Under the pieces are notes generated by a model. That model did no database searches. It had not been told where the DNA came from and worked only from the letters and a program-made list of their open reading frames with translations. Position numbers and translations under genes: made by a program. A DNA stretch of 6,467 nucleotides from Rikenellaceae bacterium. GTDB lineage: Bacteria; Bacteroidota; Bacteroidia; Bacteroidales; UBA932. Positions 1-5,879 of this stretch are shown here, in pieces. The DNA lies in NCBI GenBank assembly GCA_900769145.1, contig CAAGFN010000162.1, positions 1 to 6,467 on the forward strand, given 5' to 3'. Each line of letters opens with the position of its first letter. Position 1 is the first letter of the stretch.

Positions 1-571
1 CCATAGGGCGAGTCTCGTAATTGACAATGCCGGAGGCCTCAAGCCAGTTCACTGCACGGCTGCTGGCATTGACTTCCACAGGAAGGGTAACTACGCTGAA
101 AAGGGTGGACATTGCGAAAAGCGCAATTCCTGCCCAGAGAAGGGCCGGGAAGACATTGATAAGAAGGACTCCTGCGAGAAGAACCCATTGTACCACATTG
201 TTTGCAAATGACACTACCGGCACCAGGGCTGTCCTGAGGCGGAGCGGAGCATAACCGCAGGCGTGCTGTACAACGTGGCCGCATTCGTGGGCCGCAACGG
301 CGGCGGCAGCGACCGATGAACTGTTATATACTGCCTGGCTGAGGTTCACAGTACGGGTCTGGGGATTGTAATGGTCGGTCAAAGTGCCAGGAATACAGCA
401 CACCTCTACATCTCTTATTCCATTGTCATACAACATCTTGCGTGCCACGTCGGCACCTGTCATCCCATTCTGCAGAGGCACTCTTGAATACTTGCTGAAC
501 CTGCTCTGCAACATCTGCTGGACGAGGAAGCTGGCAAGCATCACAAGTCCCATTATTAACCAAATACTCAT
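1..571 (-). CDS. YugP-type membrane zinc metallopeptidase, C-terminus beyond the left edge
   Basis: The reading frame starts at the ATG at 569-571 and stays open to the left edge, giving 190 visible residues; I know the family as about 225-230 residues long, so roughly 35-40 C-terminal residues are missing. The zinc-binding HEXXH motif is HECGH at residues 95-99 (context AAHECGHVVQH). The likely third ligand is Glu166 in LPVEVNASSRA, the position matched by LPVEFNAS in Bacillus YugP. Residues 1-18 form an N-terminal membrane segment, and residues about 115-163 are a long hydrophobic stretch that could hold two more, so this is an integral membrane protease. Substrates of the family are poorly known; a role in membrane protein quality control is inference. 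It is transcribed divergently from alr. The family assignment is firm because the motif, the membrane pattern and the order of conserved blocks all agree. Confidence 0.9.
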   Translation of the reverse strand, partial: MSIWLIMGLVMLASFLVQQMLQSRFSKYSRVPLQNGMTGADVARKMLYDNGIRDVEVCCIPGTLTDHYNPQTRTVNLSQAVYNSSSVAAAAVAAHECGHVVQHACGYAPLRLRTALVPVVSFANNVVQWVLLAGVLLINVFPALLWAGIALFAMSTLFSVVTLPVEVNASSRAVNWLEASGIVNYETRPM

Positions 572-593
572 TTCAATAACAATTAATGTTTCT

Positions 594-601
594 TAAAGGT
601 A
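594..601 (-). promoter_or_regulatory. Weak candidate -7 promoter box for the YugP gene
   Basis: On the minus strand this reads TACCTTTA, one base short of the Bacteroidales -7 consensus TAnnTTTG. It lies 22 bases upstream of the YugP-type gene's ATG, a sensible distance for a short leader. I see no convincing TTTG box at the usual spacing upstream of it, so the call is weak. Confidence 0.25.
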
Positions 602-679
602 ACGGTTGCCATACCAAGAAAATGTGTGCCAATATAGGCAACTCCTGACAGATTATCAATTTTATTCGGAATTATTCGC

Positions 680-687
680 TATTTTTG
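680..687 (+). promoter_or_regulatory. Bacteroidales-type -7 promoter box for alr
   Basis: TATTTTTG matches the Bacteroidales -7 consensus TAnnTTTG exactly and is followed by CA, as is common in these promoters. Transcription would begin a few bases downstream, near 692-695, leaving a leader of about 55 bases before the alr ATG at 748. The -33 region is T-rich (TTTTATT near 658-664) but has no clean TTTG. Confidence 0.55.
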
Positions 688-707
688 CAGCGGTTTTTGA
701 CGGCGAT

Positions 708-764
708 ATGACAAAGTGTCGGTTTCGCCTGCCGGTTTACATCGGATATGTACAAGGAAAATGA
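708..764 (+). other. Possible short upstream ORF in the alr leader
   Basis: An ATG at 708 opens an 18-codon frame (MTKCRFRLPVYIGYVQGK) that ends at a TGA at 762-764. The stop therefore lies 17 bases inside alr, in a different frame from it. The start codon sits within a predicted hairpin (702-729). It could be a leader peptide that tunes alr translation, or simply chance; one short ORF in a leader is weak evidence. No family resemblance is visible. Confidence 0.15.
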
Positions 765-1857
765 CTTTTCCCGTCTGGAACTCAGACTTGGAGCCTGCCG
801 GGACAATTACAGATATTTCAGGTCTCTTCTCGAACCTTCCACGAAATTGCTCGTGCTGGTCAAGGCCAATGCCTACGGACACGGCGCCGTGGAATTTGCG
901 GCAATGATGCAGAAGGAAGGAGCGGATTATCTTGCCGTGGCCTATCCTGTCGAGGGAATGGAACTCCGCAAGTCAGGTATCAGCCTGCCGATATTGGTCC
1001 TTACGGCCGGTACCGACTATTTCAATGAAATCATAGATTACCGCCTGGAGCCGGGAATACCTAATCTCCACGCCCTGAAGACTTTCTGCCAGATTCTTGA
1101 GAGCCGGGGCATTACCGGATATCCGGTACATGTCAAGCTCGACACCGGAATGCACCGCCTGGGTTTCATGACAGACGAGATTCAGGAGATGACAGATTTT
1201 CTCAAGCAATGCAAATCCGTGAGAGTCAAGTCATTGTACTCACATCTGGCAGCAGCCGAAGACCCCGGGTCGGACGACTTCACATTGGGCCAAATCAGGA
1301 TGTTCGAGGAGAACACAAGCCGGATAATCGGTGAAATCGGCTACAGGCCCATGCTCCACATCCTCAACTCGGCAGGGATTGAGAGATTCCCACAGTTCCA
1401 GCACGATATGGTACGCCTCGGAATCGGCATCTATGGCATCAGCGCATTGCCAGGGGTCAAACTCTCCCCCGTTGCTTCGCTAAAATGCAAGATACTGCAA
1501 ATCAAGCATTTGCGTCCGGAAGACGGGACTATCGGATATGGCAGGCATGGCCAGATTGCACCGGAAGGAACGGTAATCGCCACCATTCCGGTAGGCTATG
1601 CGGACGGCATTGACCGGCATCTTGGCTGCGGAAGGGCTTCATTCTCCCTGAACGGGCACAGGGTTCCGACAATCGGCAATATCTGCATGGACATGTGCAT
1701 GCTGGACATCACCGGGGTGGATGCCAAAGTTGGCGATACTGTGACAGTATTCGGGGATGACCCGACGGTATCCGAACTCGCCGACATTCTCGGTACGATT
1801 CCTTACGAAATAATGACAAGTATCCCGCGGCGCATTGACCGCGAGATAATCAAGTAA
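748..1857 (+). CDS. alr: Alanine racemase (PLP-dependent)
   Basis: This cytoplasmic enzyme interconverts L- and D-alanine and so supplies D-alanine for peptidoglycan. The 369 residues are full length for the family. The N-terminal TIM-barrel carries the PLP lysine Lys39 in VKANAYGHG, with Tyr43 nearby. HVKLDTGMHRLGF supplies Lys130 (the carbamylated-lysine position) and Arg137. His166, Ser208 and Arg223 correspond to cofactor-binding positions. The C-terminal beta domain has the catalytic tyrosine Tyr264 in IGYGRHG, Tyr284 in VGYADG, and Met314-Asp315. Both half-site bases (Lys39, Tyr264) are therefore present and the enzyme should be active. The ATG at 748 is the only ATG, GTG or TTG in frame after the stop at 709-711. 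In many Bacteroidota Alr is fused behind MurF; here no MurF precedes it. It converges on the DJ-1 family gene across a short inverted repeat. Confidence 0.96.
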   Translation: MYKENDFSRLELRLGACRDNYRYFRSLLEPSTKLLVLVKANAYGHGAVEFAAMMQKEGADYLAVAYPVEGMELRKSGISLPILVLTAGTDYFNEIIDYRLEPGIPNLHALKTFCQILESRGITGYPVHVKLDTGMHRLGFMTDEIQEMTDFLKQCKSVRVKSLYSHLAAAEDPGSDDFTLGQIRMFEENTSRIIGEIGYRPMLHILNSAGIERFPQFQHDMVRLGIGIYGISALPGVKLSPVASLKCKILQIKHLRPEDGTIGYGRHGQIAPEGTVIATIPVGYADGIDRHLGCGRASFSLNGHRVPTIGNICMDMCMLDITGVDAKVGDTVTVFGDDPTVSELADILGTIPYEIMTSIPRRIDREIIK

Positions 1858-1891
1858 ATATTTGACGGGCTTTTGGGCCTGCCTCAAATAT
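1858..1891. terminator. Inverted repeat, probable bidirectional terminator between alr and the DJ-1 family gene
   Basis: ATATTTGA (1858-1865) and TCAAATAT (1884-1891) are perfect inverted repeats. Inside them CGGGC (1866-1870) can pair with GCCTG (1877-1881) through one G-T wobble, leaving a six-base loop and a two-base bulge. The structure begins right after the alr stop and its last base lies in the DJ-1 stop codon, so it can serve both convergent genes. There is no long T-run beyond the stem on either strand; the AT-rich outer stem may do that job. Efficiency is therefore uncertain. Confidence 0.5.
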
Positions 1892-2466
1892 CAGAGCATC
1901 AGGGAGCTTCTGACTGCGGCTGCCTCTTCCTCACCCTTGAGATGTTCGAGAATGGCAAGGGCGAAATCGACAGCGCATCCGGGACCGCGGCCGGTGACAA
2001 TATTGCCGGAAATCACGGCAGGCTGCTTCTCATAGATCCCACCCCTGGCTATCGGCCCGTCCTCAAATCCGTCATAGCAGGTGAAATGTACACCTTCAAG
2101 TGAAGGCAACTGGGATATCACCAGGCCCGGAGCAGCACAGATGGCAGCCAGACTTCCGCCTTCAGCATAATGAAGACGCATCAGGTTTATGAGTTCCGGG
2201 TTCTGGGCCAGATTCCTGGTACCGGGCATTCCGCCAGGGAAAATCATGACGTCGGAACTGTCCGTACCCTCTATCTCGAGTTCGGCCTTGAACTCTCCGT
2301 AAGTAAGGTCGGCAACTACTGTCAACTTGTGGGCACCAGTCACATACTTGTCACGATGGATTGATACGGTCTTCACATCCACGCCGCCCCTCCTGAGAAT
2401 GTCAAGCGGGGCAATAGCCTCGGTCTCCTCGAAGCCGTTTGCGAGAAAAATATAAACTCCTTTCAT
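1891..2466 (-). CDS. DJ-1/PfpI family protein (YajL/ThiJ-like)
   Basis: The 191-residue length is typical of single-domain DJ-1 proteins. The conserved acidic residue is Glu16 in GFEETEAIAPLDILRR (Glu18 of human DJ-1). The nucleophile-elbow cysteine is Cys110 in AAICAAPG (Cys106 of DJ-1). The family blocks FPGGMPG (76-82) and the C-terminal TGRGPG are also present. Family members are described as oxidative-stress sensors, glyoxalase-like enzymes or deglycases; the deglycase claim is disputed, so I give no specific reaction. The position of DJ-1 His126 appears to be isoleucine in GGIYEK, which bacterial members often vary. It is the last gene of the minus-strand run, 20 bases after the DoxX-like gene, and ends in the shared inverted repeat. 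The family call is firm; the activity is open. Confidence 0.9.
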   Translation of the reverse strand: MKGVYIFLANGFEETEAIAPLDILRRGGVDVKTVSIHRDKYVTGAHKLTVVADLTYGEFKAELEIEGTDSSDVMIFPGGMPGTRNLAQNPELINLMRLHYAEGGSLAAICAAPGLVISQLPSLEGVHFTCYDGFEDGPIARGGIYEKQPAVISGNIVTGRGPGCAVDFALAILEHLKGEEEAAAVRSSLML

Positions 2467-2486
2467 ATATTATTGATTTTCAGTTG

Positions 2487-3707
2487 CTAAACCAGCAGAA
2501 GAAGCGAAATGGAATAAAGCATGAAGGCCTGGAAATTGAGCCTTCCCCTGCTGTCCGACTTCAGCATCACCTCCGTGCTGTCCTGACGTATCCGGCGTTT
2601 GAGATCCTTGAGGCTCGGCAATGATGCGCCGGACCATTTCTCGATGAGATTTCCGTCATCGAAATATGTGGCTCCCCCATTGCTTCTGTTCAATGATACA
2701 AGTGTCCGGTAATCAGCAAAATAGGCATTGTCCATCAGGAATCCTGACTGCCCGGCTGAGATGCCGGACCCGGAAATGGAATTCCGGAGACTCTCCGTTG
2801 AACTGGAGGCAATGAGGATGAATCTGAAACCGGCCTCTACTGCTGAAGCACCCGTCTCCGATATGCTTTTCCATCTGCGTTCCGAAACACGGGCAGGATC
2901 CGTCACAGATATGACAATGACATTGCCCCGGGCCGCGAGACTGTCCCTGTAATTGCCATCAGCATCCCTGAATGCCAGTTCCGGGTATTCGCTTTCATCA
3001 ATATTGTCCTCCTTCACTATTGTCTGCGCCTCAACGAATGTCCAGGTCGAATCCGGGAGTTTGTTCAGGGTAAACACTCCCCGCTTGCCGTTCTTCTCGT
3101 ATATGAATGCAGGTATGCTGTCATTGACCATTGTCTCATTGGGTTCCACGGCAACAGCCAGCCTGGACGAAAGATTGAACGGGGTGAGTTCAAGCATAGG
3201 ATTGTAAATGATGGAATACACGGCGAATCCGAGGGAGGCTAGTCCGGTCAATGCCAATGTCACATATTTCTTCCTGGACGGACTGCCGAAATTCTTGTAC
3301 GGCCAGAATGCTGCAAGCATCAGTGCGCAAAGCAGGATATTCTTTGCAAATGACTGGAAATGAGTCAGATGAATCGCCTCCCCAAAGCAGCCGCAATCCA
3401 TCTGCGGATTGAATATCCACAACACCAGCGTAATGAGGGTGAACAAGGCCATTATGACGGTAGTTATCCAGGCCGTGACTTTGCGGAACACCCCCGTCAC
3501 CAGAAAGATGCCGCAGAATGTCTCGGTCAATGCGAAGGCTTCCCCGATGAAGAAGGCCGCCGGAGAAGCGAAGCCTATATGGAAGAAATTCATATAGTCC
3601 TTGATAATCAGGGATGTTCCCGTCGGGTCCATAAGCTTGAGGATTCCCGTGACGAAGAACACAAAGCCGATTACCTTGGCACAAAACCTTTTGGTGATGC
3701 TTTTCAT
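2487..3707 (-). CDS. DoxX/MauE-like membrane protein with C-terminal thioredoxin-like domain (resembles the BT_3928 family)
   Basis: This 406-residue protein has an N-terminal membrane domain of the DoxX/MauE type. Hydrophobic segments lie at about 11-27, 45-73, 79-99, 117-136 and 148-167, with the motif DCGCFG at 104-109. A mostly soluble region of about 220 residues follows. Within it, GNVIVISVTDP (261-271), a second beta-strand FRFILIAS (294-301) and RSNGGATYFDDGNLIEKWSG (341-360) look like the strands and C-terminal hairpin of a thioredoxin fold, but there is no CXXC. A last hydrophobic segment (392-406) ends at the stop. The layout recalls what is catalogued in Bacteroides as the BT_3928 family. 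MauE-type proteins support disulfide formation; extending that role here is inference. The start is the ATG 5 bases after the tmk stop, so translation is probably coupled. Substrate and partner are unknown. Confidence 0.8.
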   Translation of the reverse strand: MKSITKRFCAKVIGFVFFVTGILKLMDPTGTSLIIKDYMNFFHIGFASPAAFFIGEAFALTETFCGIFLVTGVFRKVTAWITTVIMALFTLITLVLWIFNPQMDCGCFGEAIHLTHFQSFAKNILLCALMLAAFWPYKNFGSPSRKKYVTLALTGLASLGFAVYSIIYNPMLELTPFNLSSRLAVAVEPNETMVNDSIPAFIYEKNGKRGVFTLNKLPDSTWTFVEAQTIVKEDNIDESEYPELAFRDADGNYRDSLAARGNVIVISVTDPARVSERRWKSISETGASAVEAGFRFILIASSSTESLRNSISGSGISAGQSGFLMDNAYFADYRTLVSLNRSNGGATYFDDGNLIEKWSGASLPSLKDLKRRIRQDSTEVMLKSDSRGRLNFQAFMLYSISLLLLV

Positions 3708-3712
3708 TGCCG

Positions 3713-4387
3713 TCAGAAAGTCTTTATTGCTGAAATGATGGATGAGAAGATGGCGTCAGGCGGGAGCATCCTCCCTTCCCGGTCCCCGCAGTCAATCCTG
3801 ATGAAGTTCGGGTCCTCTTCACATTGACGGAGATAGACTTGCCTGACCTTTTTCTGAAACTCAATGTCAGCCTCGTGGATATCACTCTGCCCCGCCAGAT
3901 AGTCCCTGTCACCGCCCAGTCTCGGGGATTCCAGTTTCTTCTCCACAAACCCTATCGGGACATCCAGGAAAATATTAAGGTCAGGCACCGGAAGGCCGAA
4001 ATCCCCGTACTCGGTGTCCCTTATCCACTTGCGGAGTTCCTCACGCTCGGATTCGTCTTCTATCTTGGCACATTGATATGCAATGTTTGAATATACATAT
4101 CTGTCAAGCAGGAGAATGCCGCCATCCTTCACAGCCTCAAGCATTTGCGGGACGGCCGTCCTCCTGTCTTCAGCATAAAGCAGGGCCACGAGCTGAGGAT
4201 GTACAGCATCAATGGAGCCGAAGCCTCCCCTGAGAAATTTTCCTATCAAATCCCCATAGACAGGGGCGTCGTATCTTGGAAAATGGATGTATGTCAAAGG
4301 CTTCCCGGAAGACTCAAGATATTGCCTGAGCCTTTTGACCTGTGTGGATTTCCCGGAACCGTCGAGTCCTTCAATAACAATCAGCAT
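3713..4387 (-). CDS. tmk: Thymidylate (dTMP) kinase
   Basis: This cytoplasmic enzyme phosphorylates dTMP to dTDP with ATP, a required step for dTTP. The P-loop is GLDGSGKST at 7-15, DRY is at 95-97, and YAEDRR at 71-76 matches a core block of the family. PDLNIFLDV (135-143) is the usual Walker-B-side strand, and the LID region spans about 152-172 with Arg156 and Arg161. There is no arginine in the variable P-loop position, so catalytic arginines probably come from the LID, as in E. coli-type enzymes. The usual bacterial REPGGT segment is replaced by HFPRYDAPVYGDL (35-47), a form I associate with Bacteroidota enzymes. Length (224) is normal. It is the first gene of the minus-strand run and is divergent from folP. 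A related deoxynucleoside monophosphate kinase is possible but less likely. Confidence 0.9.
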   Translation of the reverse strand: MLIVIEGLDGSGKSTQVKRLRQYLESSGKPLTYIHFPRYDAPVYGDLIGKFLRGGFGSIDAVHPQLVALLYAEDRRTAVPQMLEAVKDGGILLLDRYVYSNIAYQCAKIEDESEREELRKWIRDTEYGDFGLPVPDLNIFLDVPIGFVEKKLESPRLGGDRDYLAGQSDIHEADIEFQKKVRQVYLRQCEEDPNFIRIDCGDREGRMLPPDAIFSSIISAIKTF

Positions 4388-4402
4388 AGAATTAACATTA
4401 GA

Positions 4403-4435
4403 TTTACAAATATATCGAATTTTTCCTTAAGTTTG
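4403..4435 (+). promoter_or_regulatory. Promoter for folP
   Basis: The -7 box TAAGTTTG (4428-4435) matches the Bacteroidales consensus TAnnTTTG. A near -33 box TTTA (4403-4406) lies 21 bases upstream. Transcription would start near 4440-4442, giving a very short leader of about 10 bases to the ATG at 4451. It overlaps the divergent tmk promoter almost completely. Confidence 0.6.
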
Positions 4436-4441
4436 CGCAAA
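4407..4441 (-). promoter_or_regulatory. Promoter for tmk and the genes behind it
   Basis: On the minus strand the -7 box TATATTTG (4407-4414) matches TAnnTTTG exactly. A TTTG (4438-4441) lies 23 bases upstream of it, slightly more than the usual 19-21. The predicted start near 4400 leaves a leader of about 13 bases to the tmk ATG at 4387. The TTTG is half of the palindrome shared with the folP promoter. Confidence 0.6.
4432..4441. repeat. Perfect palindrome TTTGCGCAAA in the tmk/folP control region
   Basis: This 10-base palindrome extends, after one mismatch on each side, to AAnTTTGCGCAAAnTT (4429-4444). It includes the TTTG of the folP -7 box and, on the other strand, the likely -33 TTTG of tmk. 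It could be an operator for a dimeric regulator of both genes, or a by-product of two TTTG boxes facing each other. Confidence 0.5.
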
Positions 4442-4450
4442 TTTTTCAAT

Positions 4451-5305
4451 ATGGACACGATGCGCAATATCGACGTGATGGGTATAATCAACCTCACGGA
4501 CAATTCATATTTCAGTGAAAGCCGCTGTCTGGGAAAGGACGGACGGGACGACATCGGGAAAATCGTGGAGAGAGCCGTCAGGATGGCTGGAGAAGGGGCT
4601 TCGATACTGGATATCGGAGCATGTTCCACCAGGCCGGGGTCGTATCCGGTCGGTGAAGAAGAGGAATGGCAAAGGCTGGAGCCGGCATTGAAAGCGATAC
4701 GCCAGGAACTCCCGGACATCCGCATTTCCATCGACACATACTGGCCCTCAGTCGTCCGGAAGACCTTTGACCTGATAGGCGACTTCATCGTGAATGATGT
4801 CACGGCCGGAGAAGGAATGGAGGGGGATGCCGGCTACAGGAAAGGCGAGATGCTTCCGCTCGTGGGCCGTCTGGGGCTCACCTACGTGGCAATGCACATG
4901 AGGGGCAATCCTGCTACAATGCAGACCCTGACATCTTATGAAGATATCACTGCCGAAGTTCTCGGGTATTTCAATGATTTCGCCCTGAAAGCCGGACACG
5001 CCGGTATCCGGAACTGGGTCCTGGACCCGGGATTCGGATTTGCCAAGACTGTGGAGCAGAATTACAAACTGCTCGCCGACCTTGGCAAGTTCATTGCCAC
5101 AGGCCGGCGAGTATTGGTAGGAGTATCCCGCAAGAGTATGGTTTACAGGAAGTTCGGCATTACCCCGGAAGAGGCTTTGCCGGCTACCCAGGTACTCCAC
5201 TACAAGGCCCTGTGCTGCGGAGCCGACATCCTGAGAGTACACGATGTCGCCGAGGCGGTCAGGACTGTGGAGATGTACAGGATGCTGGAAATTACACAGT
5301 CATAA
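4451..5305 (+). CDS. folP: Dihydropteroate synthase
   Basis: The enzyme joins p-aminobenzoate to dihydropterin pyrophosphate to make dihydropteroate in folate synthesis, and is the sulfonamide target. From the ATG at 4451 it has 284 residues, normal for the family. Blocks in order: VMGIINLT (9-16), DIGACSTRPG (54-63), ISIDTY, a DFIVNDVTAGEG strand, AMHMRGNPATMQ, LDPGFGFAKT, GVSRKS (Ser226, Arg227, Lys228) and RVHD (262-265). Together these supply the pterin, phosphate and pABA contacts. The first loop reads TDNSYF where most enzymes have TPDSF, so proline and aspartate are both changed. The frame is open upstream to 4145, but that stretch is antisense to tmk and lies before the promoter, so I start at 4451; the ATG at 4460 is a possible alternative. 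The 3' end overlaps frr by 14 bases. Confidence 0.93.
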   Translation: MDTMRNIDVMGIINLTDNSYFSESRCLGKDGRDDIGKIVERAVRMAGEGASILDIGACSTRPGSYPVGEEEEWQRLEPALKAIRQELPDIRISIDTYWPSVVRKTFDLIGDFIVNDVTAGEGMEGDAGYRKGEMLPLVGRLGLTYVAMHMRGNPATMQTLTSYEDITAEVLGYFNDFALKAGHAGIRNWVLDPGFGFAKTVEQNYKLLADLGKFIATGRRVLVGVSRKSMVYRKFGITPEEALPATQVLHYKALCCGADILRVHDVAEAVRTVEMYRMLEITQS

Positions 5306-5858
5306 TATCCTTTTCCTTGGCAGCGATGAGGGAGTCAATCTCCTTGACATTCTTGTCAGTGACTTTCTGCACCTCATCCTCGCCTTCTTTCTCGGCGTCC
5401 TCAGGAAGGCCCTCATTCTTCTGTGCCTTCTTCAGCAGATCGACAGCGTCGCGACGTGCGTTGCGGACTACCACCTTGGCATTCTCGCCGGCAGCCTTGG
5501 CCTTCTTGATGAGCTCTTTCCTGCGCTCCTCGGTGAGAGGCGGCACATTGCAGCGGATCTGCTCGCCATTGTTCTGCGGAGTCATTCCGATGTTTGCATC
5601 CATAATTGCCTTCTCGATTTTGGCAATCATGCTCTTCTCCCAAGGCTGGATAAGCACTGTCTTGGCATCAGGTGCGGAAACGGAAGCCACCTGAGGAACA
5701 GGGGTAGGAGTCCCGTAGTAATCTACAAGCACATTGTTGAAAAGGGAAGGATTGGCCTTGCCCACACGGTATGTCTTGAGGTCCTCTTCAAGATAAGCCA
5801 CAGCCTCTTTCATCTTGTTGTCAGCAGCAGTGACAATCTCTTTTGCTCTTGGTAACAT
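5292..5858 (-). CDS. frr: Ribosome recycling factor
   Basis: RRF works with EF-G to split the post-termination ribosome. The 188 residues match the usual length of about 185. Domain I helices flank domain II. YRVGKANPSL (30-39) corresponds to the RTGRASPSLL block of E. coli, followed by VDYYGTPTPV (45-54) and QPWEKS (71-76). NVPPLTEERRKEL (104-116) leads into the long helix with VRNARRDA, whose Arg132 is the conserved ribosome-contacting arginine. The C-terminal EDEVQKVTDK helix is present, so the protein looks complete. Translation starts 21 bases after pyrH ends, with no promoter visible between them, so the two are probably one operon. The final codons and stop lie antisense to the end of folP, sharing 5292-5305. 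Confidence 0.97.
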   Translation of the reverse strand: MLPRAKEIVTAADNKMKEAVAYLEEDLKTYRVGKANPSLFNNVLVDYYGTPTPVPQVASVSAPDAKTVLIQPWEKSMIAKIEKAIMDANIGMTPQNNGEQIRCNVPPLTEERRKELIKKAKAAGENAKVVVRNARRDAVDLLKKAQKNEGLPEDAEKEGEDEVQKVTDKNVKEIDSLIAAKEKDIMTV

Positions 5859-5879
5859 AACTATTTGATTTTTATATGG

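Noticed and set aside
605..642. GTTGCC (605-610) and GGCAAC (637-642), a six-base inverted repeat in the YugP/alr intergenic region, with a competing TGCC/GGCA pairing inside
   Set aside because: The arms are short, the loop is long and no regulator site is recognisable. This is within what chance gives in 176 bases.
1873..2364. Plus-strand ORFs opposite the DJ-1 family gene
   Set aside because: They are frame shadows of a gene with clear catalytic and structural motifs on the minus strand.
3190..3827. Long open frames in the tmk/DoxX region (minus 3190-3684, plus 3360-3827)
   Set aside because: They overlap the DoxX-like gene and the end of tmk in other frames. Their translations have no recognisable motifs or plausible starts.
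4381..5242. Minus-strand ORFs antisense to folP (4381-4803 and 4748-5242)
   Set aside because: folP carries every conserved block on the plus strand. The antisense translations show no family features.
5244..5855. A 203-codon plus-strand ORF antisense to nearly all of frr
   Set aside because: It mirrors frr in another frame, shows no family motif, and its leucine-rich look follows from the complement of lysine- and glutamate-rich codons. frr itself is unmistakable.
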